This document shows, piece after piece, positions 43,951 through 56,853 of a DNA stretch of 64,000 nt (position 1 is the first letter of the stretch; every line of letters begins with the position of its first letter). The stretch is from assembly GCF_963169125.1 (NCBI RefSeq), contig NC_084794.1:109964358-110028357 (forward strand), written 5' to 3'. A program made the translations under genes and the position numbers. This DNA is from Humulus lupulus. Lineage: Eukaryota > Streptophyta > Magnoliopsida > Rosales > Cannabaceae. Below the pieces are notes generated by a model. It saw only the letters and a list, made by a program, of their open reading frames with translations, was not told the origin of the DNA and did not search any database.

Positions 43951-46590
43951 GGATTTTGCAATACATGCCTTAAAGGTTGATCGGTCATGACGTTGATTGA
44001 GTGGGACTAGAAATATGGTTGGAGCTTCGTGGAAGCCAATCTCGGACAGAATGCCATCTTTTCTATCAGTGGTTATAGCGATTCAGCTCCGAGAAGTCTC
44101 TTGCTTATATAATACATCAGTTTTTTAGAACAGTCTTCTTCTCAAACAAACACGACACTGACTGCATTTTTTGTCACTACTAAATAAAGGAACAGAGGCT
44201 CTCCAGACATAGGCTTAGACAATACTGGAGGCTCGGCCAAGTGTGTTTTTAGGTCTAGGAATGCCTGCTCGCACTCCTCAGTCCATTCAAATTTCTTGTT
44301 TCCCCTTAGCAAGTTGTAGAATGGCAAGCACTTGTCAGTGGATTTTGAAATAAAATGATTCAAAGCTGCCACCCTTCCAGTCAGGCTTTGAACTTCTTTA
44401 CGCGATCTGGCGAGGGAATTTCTAACTGTGGTCTAATTTTATCATGATTCGCCTCTATCTCCCTCGTATTGACTATGAACCCCAAAATTTTCCCGACGCT
44501 ACTCTGAAAGTACACTGCTGGGGATTCAGCCTCATACCATACCTCCTTAAGATCTCAAAACATTCTTTCAAATTGGATACATGGTTACCGACAGCCTTGG
44601 ATTTGACAAGCATATCATCGACATACACTTCCATATTCCTCCCGATCTGATCAACAAACATTTTATTGAATAATACCTGATATGTAGCTTCGGCATTTTT
44701 CAGCCCGAAGGGCATGACCTTATAAAAGTATACGTTAGTCGAGGCCATGAAGCTAGTATGTTCTTGTTCCACAAGATTCATCGCAATCTGGTTATACCTA
44801 GAATATGCATCCATGAAGGACATGATCTCGTGACCTGCCGTGACATCTACCAACTGATCAATCCTTGGTAGTGGGAAGCAATCCTTGGGGCAAGCTTTGT
44901 TCAGGTCGGAGAAATCGATGCAGGTCCTCCATTTCCCATTTGTCTTTGGGACTAGCACGGGATTGGAAACCCAGATTAGGTATTTTACTTCACAAATAAA
45001 CCCACACTTTAATAGTCAGCTACTTCTTCCTCCAGTGCTTCAGCTCGGACTGTTCCCAAACACCTTTGTTTTTGGGATTTCACAAGCAAGTTCTTGTCCA
45101 AGTTTAGAGTGTGCATGATTACACTCGGGCTTATTCCCACCATGTCGTCATGTGACCAGGCGAAGACGTCCAGATTCTTTTGTAAGAAGTTTATCAGCTC
45201 CCTCTTCCTTTTATCATCAAGATTTTTCCTAATCTTAATAACTCTTGAAGCCTCTTTGGGATCTATACTTACTTCCTTGAGCTCCTCAATGGCCTGGAGC
45301 TCTGACCTATCCTCGCCCATTTGTGGGTCAATGTCATCATGTGGGACGATGTCGCTATCCTTTGCTTCTTGAGGTTCTTCCGTCCCACAAGTGTCTTCCA
45401 CTTCCTGGGACTCCTCAACTCTGTCACTTATGTCCATAGCTTGCTGCTCGGGTTGTGATTTTCCCTTCATAGAAATGCTATACCATTCCCTGGCAGCGAG
45501 CTGATCGCCTCTGATAGTGCATATCCCCGCAGCTGAGGGGAACTTGATTGCTAGGTGGCAGATAGAGGTTATGGCTTCAAATGCCATCAACGTAGGTCGG
45601 CCCAAAATTGCATTGTATGCAGCTGGACAGTCGATCACAACGAACTCGAGTAACTTGGAGAAAGTTCGCGAGCCTTCTCCCAATGTTACAACTAACTCGA
45701 TCATCCCGATGACTACTGATCCTTCGCAAGAAAATCTATACAGAATCATTGAGGTCGCCTTCAGTTCTGTTACAGACAATCCCATCTTTTCCAAGGCAGA
45801 CCTGAAAAGCAGATTCACAGAACTGCCATTATCTACTAGTGTCCTCCGTACTCTTCGATTGGTGAGCTGAACAGTTATGACCAAAGGATCATTATGTGGT
45901 AACTAGACGTGACTAGCATCCTCTTCTATAAATATGATTGGTTGTTTTTCCAATCGATGTTGCTTTGATAACCGCTGTTCCGGGGCAAACTCCACTCCAT
46001 TATGGGATTTTAGTTCGCTAATGTACCTCTTCTGGGCACCTCTTCTTGTGCCTGCCAGATGGGATCCTTCAGAAATGGTAACTATATCTCCCCCTATTAT
46101 CGGAGGAGGGTCATCCTGATTCTCTTGAACTCCAGTTTGATTCATTATAGCCTCAGGCTGATGGAAGGTTTTGTCCAGTGGGCTGACTAGGGACCACTCG
46201 ATTTTGGGCATATTGGGCCAAAGGTCCTACCCTGATAAGGGTCTCGATCTCATCCTTCAGCTGTCTACAGTCATCAATGTTATGACCGATATCATTGTGA
46301 AATCGACAGAACTTTGAAGGATCTCTCTTCGCTCTTTGGTTTTTCAATGGTTCTAGCTTCTTCCATGGAAGGTAAGTAGAATTGGCTAGGAGGATGCGCT
46401 CCCTAGTATTTGTAAGGTCGATATAGGTTGTGTAAACATGCTTGAATTTTTCCCTGGACTTATTTTTCTTTGTTCCGCTCTGGCCGCCCTCACCATGTCC
46501 TTTCCTCTTATTATTTCCCCCATGGTTATTCTGGGTAATGGTTTGAGGCATAGTTGCAACATCCGTTACTGCTCCCACGGGCTGGATAGG
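43951..46590 (-). pseudogene. pol: Element 4 pol, 5' part: PR-RT-RH (broken)
   Basis: Zinc motif CRFHNDIGHNIDDC is near 46300. Protease site VDNGSSVNLLF is near 45835 in a 291-codon open stretch (45884-45009). Reverse transcriptase runs 44958-44473 with MPFGLKNAEATYQ and YVDDMLVKSK near 44610. A stretch 44372-44142 holds the link to RNase H (FISKSTDKCLPFYNLLRG). Stops and shifts lie between these pieces (46210, 45900, about 45005, 44470-44380, after 44140). The part next to the solo LTR reads as RNase H only in shifted frames. Confidence 0.85.
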
Positions 46591-48374
46591 GTCTAGCTAG
46601 TTCCTGCGACAGAAGCTCATGCCTCTTCCAGGTTAACCCATCTTTGAGCTCGTCCCAAGAACTCGTCCACACTATTTACTCCTTTTCTCTGTAATTCTTG
46701 CCACAAGTCGCCTCCAACAAGGATTCCTATCCTTATTGCCATGAGCTTGGAGCTATCATCAGCGTCTCTAGCTCATGCAACGACATTGGGAAACCTACTT
46801 AGATATGCCTTCAACGATTTTCCAGGTTGTTGCTTTACATTAGCCAATGAATCAACCTTAATCTGAGCTGTCTAGGAAGCCCTGAATGCTCGCTTGAAAT
46901 CAGCAGAAAACTTATTCCACGTGCTAATTGAATGCCTCTTGTATTGTTTAAACCACTACCTAGTTAGCCCAATCAGAGTTGAGGGGAATAAAATTCACCT
47001 TAGATCAGGTCCGGCGTTGTGGGCCATAATCATGGTGTTAAACATCCCAAGGTGATCAGACGGATCTCCATCTCCGCAAACTTTGACAAGTGTGGCATTC
47101 TGAAGCCCATAGGATATGTGGCCGCCGAAATATTTGGAGCGAAAAGCTCAAGCTCATCCTCTAAGTCACAATCGTCTTTGTCTTTATCAGATAGAAGCTT
47201 CTTCATTTGCTCCTCCATGTGAGCTAACCTCTCTAGGGCTTGGTCCTTAGTCCCTAGGTTATTTTGAGGCTGTTCAACAGCTCCCATCCTATCGTACACA
47301 TTTGATGGATTGTTTTCCCTCCAAGCTTGAGCTTGGTTTGGTGGGGCATTCCCATTATCACATACAATGGAAGGACCTCCTTCTTAACGAGTGTGACTAA
47401 CATCCTCATCTCGAGCTGAATTTCTTCTCTGCGAAATCAGGCGATCGCGCAGATTAGGCTGTGAATCGTATCGAGGGCTTTGTGCTGAAGTTAGATGATT
47501 TCTTAGATCACCCTCGGACCTACCACTTCAATGACTTTCGATCCAATAACTTCCATTTGTGAAGCTTACAGCTCGTGGTTGAGGTCGAGGATCTGGATTA
47601 TCAACACGTGTCTGTGGGACATAGGTATGGGCAGACGGAGGAGAGTTTCTCCTACTGTCTCCATAAGCAGGAATGTCTTGCATAGGCCGAGGTGGTGTTG
47701 GATGTCTAATGGGTGACAGGGGATGCCTTACTGGTGAGGCAATCCTTGTCCCATCAGGGAGAACTAAATTAGCACGCCTCTGTTCTGCCCCATTATTTCT
47801 AGCTCTCTGCGCCTGACGATCCAATTGTGACGCATGAGGGTTAACTAGAACATTCTGTCTTTGTGAACCAATCCTAGCCCCTCCTCGTGGATTGCCATGG
47901 GGTCGCGGTTCTAACCGATCGACTGACGTGCTGATAACCTCTATGAGGGCCACTAGGTTGAGCATTTTGGTGATCTCGCGCTGTAGTAATAGAACTTGGG
48001 GTGGCAGTTTTGACTGACCGACTTGGTTTGGATCAGTTATTCCTGTGGGAATTATGAAAGCCACTTTGCCTCTTTCCAACATTAACGTTGGTTGTAGGAG
48101 GGGGTAATCGAGCCAAAACCTCCTCAATTTTCCTGTTTGCCTTAGCAAGATGGCTTCTTAACTGCATATTTTCCAACTGAACTGCAGTTAAGTATTTAGG
48201 GTTTGGATTCAGTGGTAATGACGCCGAACTCCCAGTATTGCCGTGACCCACCAGTTGCTTTCCCGGACGTTGCTGAACTTCAGGGCCATGCTCGTTTGAA
48301 ACAACGGTATGATCGGCCTCCTAACCACCAGGTTGTTCTATCTCATTGTCGTGCATTGAGCGAGTGACCACCAT
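46591..48374 (-). pseudogene. gag: Element 4 gag (broken)
   Basis: ATG 48374 (MVVTRSMHDNE) agrees with element 2. A TAG follows after EQPGG, where element 2 has CAG. The middle is a proline/arginine-rich stretch (48148-47528). The gag core (STWNKFSADFKRAFRAS) is at 46960-46890, then a region like VNLEEA near 46620. Several stops and frame changes break it. The core is complete, unlike in element 2. Confidence 0.8.
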
Positions 48375-48416
48375 GATGAGATTTGACTGGGATTTTGATG
48401 AAAGCAATAATTTCGT

Positions 48417-48438
48417 CCTCTCAATGAAAGCACTAAAC
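48417..48438 (-). promoter_or_regulatory. Primer binding site of element 4
   Basis: On the minus strand, GTTTAGTGCTTTCATTGAG follows the LTR end; TGG of the other elements has become TAG. Confidence 0.6.
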
Positions 48439-49137
48439 TGTTGACACAGTTTTTCACCAACAGTGTATTTAAGAAATAATAAGGTTGATTAGTGCTTAAG
48501 AATAAACCGAAATATGAAATGAATTCACAAGAACACAAATCTTTTTACGTGGTTCAGTGGTTAAAATCCACCTAGTCCACGAGTATATATTATTACTGTT
48601 TCTCTCTCTATTTTGGCAAAGTTTCAGTATTACAGAATAATCGTCCCTTTCACTGTCCAATATTCTCAGTATTTATAGAGAAATTCCATGGATAGGTTTG
48701 GGTAACCGTGTGAATCAATCATGGATTTTCATATTTATTACATTTAATACAAACAATTCCCATTTATACTGGGATATGATTTGATCATAAAATAAATGGT
48801 CTCCTAATATCTGGGACATTAAATATGACAGCCTAGTCATAAATAATCATATAAAAGTACTCAAGACTTTGGGGATCCATGGGCACGCAATATATTTGAA
48901 TTATCACGAGCTGGATATCTCTCCGAGATGAATTATCATGTGCTCGTGCTTAACAACCTTCATGTCTGTAGCTCAGGTTAAACCCAGGACGCCAAACACC
49001 ACACGTGCCCACGTGAAACCCGAGCTACTTACGTGTGTAATAAACATATATCATTTTCTTGGTTATTTCTCCGTATATTGATTTGCCAGCTGTACCCGAA
49101 CTGAGTAGATGAATCGAGCTAAAATTAGGGTACAACA
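48439..49137 (-). repeat. Element 4 5' LTR (699 bp)
   Basis: On the minus strand it starts TGTTGTACCC and ends CTGTGTCAACA. It is complete, and matches 34455-35099 over the shared part. TATA (TATTTATA on plus) is at 48670-48677. Confidence 0.92.
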
Positions 49138-50118
49138 GTTACAAACATGGTTAGTAGATCCAGAATCAACAATCCAAATAGATTTATTATTCTATAAAAC
49201 ACATGTTTCTAAGATGAATGAACTATAATCATTAACTTTGTTTTTCGCTGCTAGAAACTTGGGGCAATCCTGTCTTCAATGCCCCTTCTCTTTGCAGTGA
49301 AAACACTTACCTTTACCTTTCTTTTTTTCTTGTTCTTCCCCTTAGGCGTCTGTGCATTTTGGTTGTGCACTCGTCTTTGTAGCCTTTGTAGGCTTGGGGT
49401 TGTTGTTTTGTCCACCTTTCATCTTGTTTCCAGCTTTCGAAGACGAATCTTGGTTAGTTTCAGCCTTAGCTGGATCAACAGTAGTAGTAGTTGTCTTCTT
49501 TTCTCCTCCCTTACTTGGTCCAACCATGATGGACTCAAAAGCCTAAAACTTGTTCATGAGCTGCGTCAGACCATAGTTGAGTTTATTCAATACATAGTTG
49601 ATGGTGAACGACAGGAAAGCTGGAGAGAGACTATTGCGAATTAAGCCGACTTGAGTTTCCTCATCTATTGTTGCTCCATGTAGTTTAGCTTCTTGAAAGT
49701 AGTGTGTCATTTTGATTAGATGATCGCAAACATGTTGAGAAGGTGTCATATTAGCATTGGCATATTTCTTGGTGGCCTCAAAATGAGTCTGTACAGACTT
49801 TTCACAGAACATGTCTTGGAGTCGATCCATGATTTCGTAGGCCTTCTTGACAGTCTCCATCTTTGTCTTGAGATTGTCGACCATACTAGTCAACATGTAG
49901 TGTTGTGCCTTGTTATTAACCGCATGCCAATGCTCATACTTATCCCTGACAAACTTGGTAGCTCCTTCAGCTGGAACTTCCAGGGACTCCTCAGTCATGA
50001 CGAACTTGGAGTTGTCACCAGTCAACACAATGTTGATGTTTTGCTTCCATTTAAGGAAGTTTTCTCCAGGGAGTTTCTCCATAGAAAGTTGAGAAAGGAT
50101 GGGAGTAGACACATCCAT
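49138..50118 (-). pseudogene. gag: Copia gag and start of protease (broken)
   Basis: Minus strand. ATG 50118 (MDVSTPILSQLSMEKLPG) opens a 191-codon frame with the copia gag domain (UBN2-like: FLKWKQNINIVLTGDNSKF, HFEATKKYANANM, SFTINYVLNKLNYGL). A TAG at 49543-49545 follows MNKF. The frame continues through a lysine/threonine-rich linker, then a second stop, then a zinc knuckle CFHCKEKGH with a stop in it, and the protease site WIVDSGSTNHVC cut at 49138 by element 4. The remainder of pol is at 34454-33843. Confidence 0.85.
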
Positions 50119-51449
50119 ACTTCAAACTACCCATTATCAATAAAATAGAAATCAATCACTTTTGCTCAATCAAACTTCTATTCACACAAGTTTCAAGAAA
50201 TAGCACAACATATACAATAAATATGTAAGATATGAATTAAATACAAAAAATAATCATATCTCTATTTCTTTAGGTTTTTAAATAATCTATGATATCCTTG
50301 TCCCGGTTGGCGAGAGTCAAAAAATACCACTAGTTAAATAAAGTTGTAAACTTATTTAATAATGGACACCATTATTAACAACCTACCATTCGATCGAAAT
50401 AAGAAAACAAAATCTCTTATTTTATGAGCTAGACCCACGATTTCAATAATCAATAGATTTAGTCCTAGTAGTCACCGTAGGGGTGAGTCTAGTCAAATTC
50501 GACCTATAATTATCTATCTTTCGAAATCTAACCTTGTCAAAATAACTAATGAACACCTTCCGTAAGGGGATGAATCACAACGTCTCGAGGCCCCCATTTA
50601 GCTATTAACCTTGTTAAACCAACGGTGGAGATCAAATATAATTCTTAAAATAAGATCATTATAAAATTAAAAAATAGTATTTTTATTATTTATGTTTAAA
50701 AATTAATAACTATGGTTCTCTAAAAAATTGAAAAATTAAATTTTTAAAACCAAAGTCCTATAATTTTCTATTAATTCTAAAGTGTCACATTGAAGCAAAT
50801 TCAATTAAATTAGAATTAATTTGTTGCTAATCAATATTTAGGTTTAACTATTATAATGAACCTATACAATTAAGTCCAACTCAAGCAAATGATCCTTAAT
50901 AATTGGGCTTGTATGGAGGATAGTTGGGTCCATTATGTCGTTCCCACTACTATGGTCCCCATACTTCCATAGAAGATCCAAAACACAAGAATTTAAACTT
51001 TCGTTTTATTAATTTTTATTAATTTATTAAGTCCACTATAGTCATGCAAAGCAAATGGGCCTTCATAAAGGGAACCACCCATAAGAGAGGAATTTAAATT
51101 TTACATTTTCTAATGGGCCCATATAAAATCTATCATTTATGAATATTTTATTTGGCGAAATCCATATATCTAGCAAACCTATGGGCCACTATATGCATCT
51201 AAGCCCAATTGCAAAAATGTCACATATAGTGTAATAAGACATGTTATAATTGGATGTGTCTAATCATGTTACTATATAAGCAATTCTACGAATTTTATGA
51301 AAAAATACTACAATTTATTTCATTTGAAAAAATACCACAATTAATTTTCTAGAATTTATCAAAAATTCAAATTAATTAAATTTTTACAAAAAATAAGTCA
51401 ATTTAACTAAAATTTATCAACAATTAACAATAGTTAATTTAAATTTTAT
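50119..51449 (-). other. Leader region of the copia element, no gene
   Basis: AT-rich sequence upstream (on the minus strand) of the copia gag ATG. I find no reading frame and no second gene. It continues at 60379 on the other side of element 5, because the TTATC duplication joins the two. Together with 60379-61519 this would make an unusually long leader of about 2.5 kb, so part of it may be another old insertion. Confidence 0.45.
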
Positions 51450-51454
51450 TTATC

Positions 51455-53381
51455 TGTAATGACCCACTACTCTACACTTTTGGACCATTAACGAAACTAT
51501 ACATACAATTCCTTAGTAAAACATACATTTGCGAAAATACCATAATTTATTAGAAACTTGTAGGAACAAAAGTTACTTTCATAAAATAAGTAGGATATGG
51601 GTACCCATTGTCTTTAAAACAAAACATAACTTAAAGTAAAAAAAAGAGTTACATAGAAGGTGCGGAAAATACATGTAAAACCATAAAATAAAAAAAAAGT
51701 AAAACAAGACTACATCCTCGAGAAATCGAACTCTCGACTCCTTGCCTCCATTCACCATCGATACACATTCTCCAAGCGTCCACGAATCTTACCGCCTCTA
51801 AAGCTATTTTCCTGCACATAAAACAAAAAGGAATGAGCCTAATGCCCAGCAGGGAAAATCTAACACATAGTCATAAACATAAAGTTTCATAATAAACATA
51901 AAGACATATCATAACACTTATTACATACACTTATTATAATGGTCATTATTACTTGGGGTCCCATAGACTAAACAAGTCATATGCCCATGAGATTAGTGGG
52001 GTCCTACTAGCTAAGTAGGTCATATGCCCATAATATTTTTGGGGTCTTGTTAGTCATATGGGTCATATGCCCAAGCCTACAAACATACATATTCATAACA
52101 TATTTATAACATATTTCATAACATATCACATAAGATAACACAAGCATAAAACATATACATTCTATCCTATTTTCCTTACCAAAGTTACCGGGATATGTGG
52201 ACAGTGTTGGGACTTTGGAACACTCCTAATAATCATTATGAGAAAGAGTGAGTAGATTTGAAGAAGAAGAAATGAAAGGAATGGAAAGACTAAACCTTTG
52301 AGAAACATACTTACCAAAACTTATGTGCTCAAGAACTTAGATTCCCTAACCAAAATAAGAATGAGGTTAGGAGACTGAGTAGAAGACTATGAGAAAAATA
52401 ACATAAAACAAATGAACTAGAGTTTTGGTTTACCTCAAAGACTTGTAAGACCAATCTACACCCCAAACCGAAATACTCTAAAACCTTACTTCCCAAAGTG
52501 TTTGATAAGCTTATAATGATCAAGCTTATGATTCCCAAACCCAGGTGTTTATACTCTCACACTCACTTAGCACATGCAGCCTCTGAACTTAGAGCAAAAG
52601 ATGAATAATGGCTGGGTACTAGGTCCTATTTATAGAGTTTAGGAATGAAAAGATCTTGATTTTACTTGAATAAAAATAATAGCTTTTTAGGTAAAAATTA
52701 TTTGAATAATCGTTCAGCAGAGGATGAAGACTCGTTCAAAAGATGCTGGACTTATGAAGAAGTTGGATGGCTGAAAGGAAAAAGAATTCAAAAGCATTTG
52801 AATTATGCTGAGGGAGGCGATATATCGCCCCCTGTAGATGATATATCGCCTGGGCCAGTATGCCCGAGGCGACCGTGCATCGTTTCGTGTTTTCCGTATC
52901 TACGTGCTGCGATATATCGCCCCCTATAGCTGCGATATATCGGCATACGCTAAATATTTAAACACGAAATTACACATTTTTAGCTAAGTTTGAATGGAGT
53001 AAACAACCTTGACTAAGCCCTCAACGTATTCAAAGCTGCTGACTGACCTTAAAGCATTCAAACTTTACTCCTTATTAATTTTAATCCTCAAAATACTTAA
53101 TCCTTAATCACCCATTCATAACATGTGCTTAAAATCCTATTGGTTGATATCTAAACCTTATAGTATAATAAATATTATTCTTAATATCAGCTATATAATC
53201 AAACCTTAGGTTAAACTTAATATTCTTAAACTATAGGTTAAACTTAGAAAATCTATAAGTACTACTATGAGTGTCCAAATAATTGCCGGTCTGAACCAAA
53301 AATCCACAGTTACAAAGATAATGCTATAAATACTATAATACTACTATCTATCTTAGCTAAGTAAAGTTTTTGGACTCTACA
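51455..53381 (-). repeat. Element 5 3' LTR (1927 bp)
   Basis: On the minus strand it starts TGTAGAGTCCAAAAAC and ends GTGGGTCATTACA. TATA (CTATTTATAG on plus) is at 52626-52635. The frames at 52329-52538 and 52666-52929 recur in the other LTR only because the LTRs are copies; I do not call them genes. Confidence 0.95.
52816..52943. repeat. Cluster of GCGATATATCGC palindromes (3' LTR)
   Basis: Four copies in about 130 bp: GGCGATATATCGCCCC, ATGATATATCGCCTGG, TGCGATATATCGCCCC and TGCGATATATCGGC. The cluster lies about 180-310 bp upstream of the TATA box in LTR orientation. Confidence 0.85.
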
Positions 53382-53398
53382 ATTCTCCCCTACTAAAA
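53382..53398 (-). promoter_or_regulatory. Polypurine tract of element 5
   Basis: On the minus strand, TTAGTAGGGGAGAAT directly precedes the 3' LTR start TGTAGAGTCC. Confidence 0.8.
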
Positions 53399-53424
53399 AG
53401 AATTTCGTCCTCGAAATTTACTTA

Positions 53425-56400
53425 TCAAATAACTCCGGATACCGCCTGCATGTCCTCTTCCAACTCCCACGTTGCCTCTCGTTCAGAACTATTACTCCAT
53501 AGGACTTTGACTATAGGAAAGCTCTTGGACCGTAACTGCTTCATCCCTCTATCTAGGATGCTAACCGGTCGTTCCTCGTAACTTAAGTCTTTCTGGAGTG
53601 TTATCGTATCGTACTTGAGGACGTGAGATGGGTCTGACACATATTTGCGTAACATCGAGATGTGGAAGACGTTGTGACTATCGGCTAGTGCTGGCGGTAG
53701 GGCTAGTCTATACGCAACTGTTCCCACTTTGTCCAATATCTAAAAAGGAGCTATGAATCGGGGACTAAGCTTGCCTTTCTTCCCAAACCGCTTGACACCT
53801 TTCATAGGAGATATCTTCAGGAAGACTTGATCTCCAACATGGAACTCCACATCGCGTCCCTTGGCATCCGCATAGCTTTTCTGATGGCTTTGAGCAGCAA
53901 GCATACGCTGTCTAATAAGCTCTACTGCATCTTGAGCTTGTCTAACAGCTTCGGGCCCTAGAAGCAGCCTTTCTCCTACCTCGTCCCAGTGCAATGGTGA
54001 TCGGCACCTTCTTCCATATAGCAACTCCTAAGGTGCCATCCCTATTGTCGACTGGTAGCTGTTGTTGTACGAGAACTCGATCAGTGGTAAGTACTTGTTC
54101 CACGATCCTCCGAAATCGAGTATACACGCGCATATCATATCCTCTAAGATCTGAATCGTACGCTCGGACTGCCCATCTGTTTGAGGATGGAAAGCCGTAC
54201 TAAGACTTAACTTAGTACCCATGGCTTGCTGTAAGCTTCTCCAAAATCTTGACGTAAACACCGATCCTTTATCTGACACTATCGTCTTGGGGATTCCATG
54301 CAATCGTACAATCTCTTGGATGTAGATGTCTGCATATTGGTCTACCATGTATGAAGTCTTAACAGGCAGGAAATGAGCCGACTTGGTTAGTCTATCTATT
54401 ACTATCCAAGCAGAATCATGCTGCTTATTTGTCTTTGGCAGACCCGTCATGAAATCCATGGCTATGTCGTCCCACTTCCATTCTGGCACGCTAAGTGGTT
54501 GCAATAAACCTGCAGGCCGCTGATGCTCCGCTTTCACTTGCTGGCATACCAGACACTTAGATACATACTCCGCTATGTCCTTCTTCATCCCTGGCCACCA
54601 ATAGATTGCCTTGATGTCATGAGTCATCTTGGTAGACCCTGGATGAACTGAGTACGGGGTGCTGTGCGCTTCTTCTAAAATCATCTTCTTAATACCTTGA
54701 TCATTCGGCACGCATACCCGATCCTTGTATCTCAATAAGCCTTGGCTAGATATTGAGAAATCTGTAGTCTTGCCTTCTCTGAATGCATCCATGTGTGCTG
54801 CTAGTGTGTCGTCATGTCTCTGACCAATCCGTATGTCCTCTAGCAGATTCAATTGGATAGACAAGTTAGCCAGCTTGCCTACAACCACTTCTATTCCGGC
54901 ATTGATAAGCTCCTGCTGAAGCGGCTTTTCTATTCCGGATAAGGCTGCTAAGTTCCCATAGCTTTTCCTACTAAGCGCATCGGTAACTACGTTCGCCTTC
55001 CTTGGGTGGTATAGGATTTCACAGTCGTAATCCTTGACAAATTCTAACCACCTGCATTGCCTCATGTTGAGCTCCTTCTGCGTAAAGAAGTATTTTAAAC
55101 TTTTGTGGTCCGTATAAATCTCGCACCGTTCTCCGTAAAGATAATGGCGCCAGATTTTTAACGCAAAGACCACTGCTGCCAACTCCATATCGTGAGTTGG
55201 ATAGCGCTGCTCATACTCCTTTAATTGACGTGAGGCATAGGCTATCACCTTGTCATTTTGCATCAGCACGCATCCCAATCCTAGCTTTGATGCGTCACAG
55301 TAGACAACGATCTTATCGTTGGGTGTTGGTACACTAAGTACTGGTGTTGAGCAAAGCTTATCCTTAAGCAACTGGAAGCTTTCCTCACACTTATCATTCT
55401 AGTTCAAATTTTTTTTCCTCCGGGTCAGGTTGGTGAGTGGAGTGGCTATCTTTGAAAAGCCCTCACAAACTTCCTATAATAACCTGCTAACCCTAGAAAA
55501 CTTCTTACTTCAGATGCGTTCTTTGGGTCTGGTCCGATCCTTCACGGCCTCTACCTTTGATGGGTCTACTGCAACTCCATCTTTCGATATAATGTGCCCG
55601 AGGAACGCCACTTGTGAAAGCCAAAACTCGCATTTCTTGAACTTTGCGTAGAGTTGATGTGTCAAAATCAACCTCAAATGTTCCTCGTGCTCTACTTCAT
55701 TCTTGGAGTAAATTAAAATGTCGTTGATGAACATAACGACGAATTTATCCAAGTAGTCTTTGAAGACCCTATTCATTAAGTCCATAAACGCGGCTGGTGC
55801 GTTAGTAAGACCAAAAGACATAACCAAGAACTCGTAATGTCCATAACGAGTCCGAAAGGCTGTCTTAGGAATATCTTCTCCCTTTACCTTGAGCTGATGA
55901 TACCCGGACCGTAGATCGATCTTAGAAAATACAGTCGCGCCTCGAAGTTGATCAAACAAATCGTCAATCTGAGGTAGCGGGTATTTGTTCTTAATCGTTA
56001 CTTTGTTCAGCTCACGATAGTCTATGCACATCCGCATACTTCCGTCCTTCTTCTTCACAATAGTACCGGAGCTCCCCATGGTGAATGGCTTGGCCTAAGT
56101 CTAGGAGTTCTTGTAGCTGCGTCTTTAACTCCTTGAGTTCCGTAGGTACCATCCGGTATGGTGCCTTAGAGATAGGTTCGGTGCCTGGTACTAATTCTAT
56201 CGTGAAGTCTGTTTCTCGAGTTGGCAGCAATCCTGGCAAGTCATCAGGAAATACCTCTGGAAATTCTTGTATAACTCGAACATCTCCAACCTTAAGTGGC
56301 GTCTCCCTTTCCACGTTCGTGATGCTGGCTAAGAACGCTTGACATCCTTTCTCTATCATTTGTTGAGCTTTGAGAGATGACACTAACGGGGTGCGTAGTC

Positions 56401-56722
56401 CTGAAGCTTGTCCCATGAAGCATCGTCTCTGGCCGTCAGGAGTCTCGAACATCACCTTCTTGCGTTTGCAGTCGATCGTCGCGCCATGCTGTGCTAGCCA
56501 ATCCATGCCTAGTATTACGTCAAAGTCCTTGATCACAAGTTCTATCAGTTCTCCTTCTAGTTCCTTGTCCTCAATCTTGATTGGTACGCCTCGTACTATC
56601 CGTGATGATAGAACTACTTTGCCCGAAGGCAACTCGGTTACAAACCTAGTTCTAAATATGTCACTAGGTTTGTCTAGTTTTTCTATCATTCCTAACGAGA
56701 TATACGAGTATACTGCTACCAA
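53425..56722 (-). pseudogene. pol: Element 5 pol: PR-RT-RH-IN-chromodomain (broken)
   Basis: Minus strand. 56722-56012 carries the protease end (SYISLGMIEKLDKPS, VILGMDWLAQHGATIDC), but the catalytic Asp-Ser-Gly part before SYIS is gone. Reverse transcriptase (56079-55510) has [21 protein letters not shown] and FINDIL where the catalytic pair is normally Asp-Asp. A break near 55510-55371 is followed by a 447-codon open stretch with RNase H ([31 protein letters not shown]), the integrase zinc finger ([25 protein letters not shown]), and catalytic [17 protein letters not shown] and DGQSERTIQ. Stops at 54025-54027 and 53737-53739 precede the last part, which ends in a chromodomain-like VKVLWSNSSEREATWELEED. 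That tail places it among chromoviruses. Confidence 0.92.
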
Positions 56723-56853
56723 TCAAGCAATACTAGAACATATACTATCGAGGATAGGATCTGACCTGTAAATGCTTGTTACTAGCATGGGTTCCTCCCT
56801 GGGTCAAGGCAAGACTTTGGTCTGGAACCATCGTTTAATCCCTCTTCTCCTCA

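Larger units (their letters stand above)
34455..49137 (-). mobile_element. Element 4: Tat-lineage Ty3/gypsy, same family as element 2
   Basis: Minus strand. Its 5' LTR is on the right (48439-49137), then primer site, gag, pol, repeat array, antisense gene (plus strand), polypurine tract and 3' LTR (34455-35099). It lies in the protease region of a copia element. Its 3' LTR has lost about 54 bp and the neighbouring copia codons are also missing, so no target duplication remains. A solo LTR (41518-43945) interrupts pol. Confidence 0.9.

Noticed and set aside
49279..49644. 121-codon plus-strand frame with hydrophobic runs
   Set aside because: It is the antisense shadow of the copia gag linker and zinc knuckle.
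52329..52929. Two reading frames repeated at 59321-59921, which look like a conserved gene pair
   Set aside because: They lie in the two LTRs of element 5 and are alike only because LTRs are copies. No domain or codon signal supports them.
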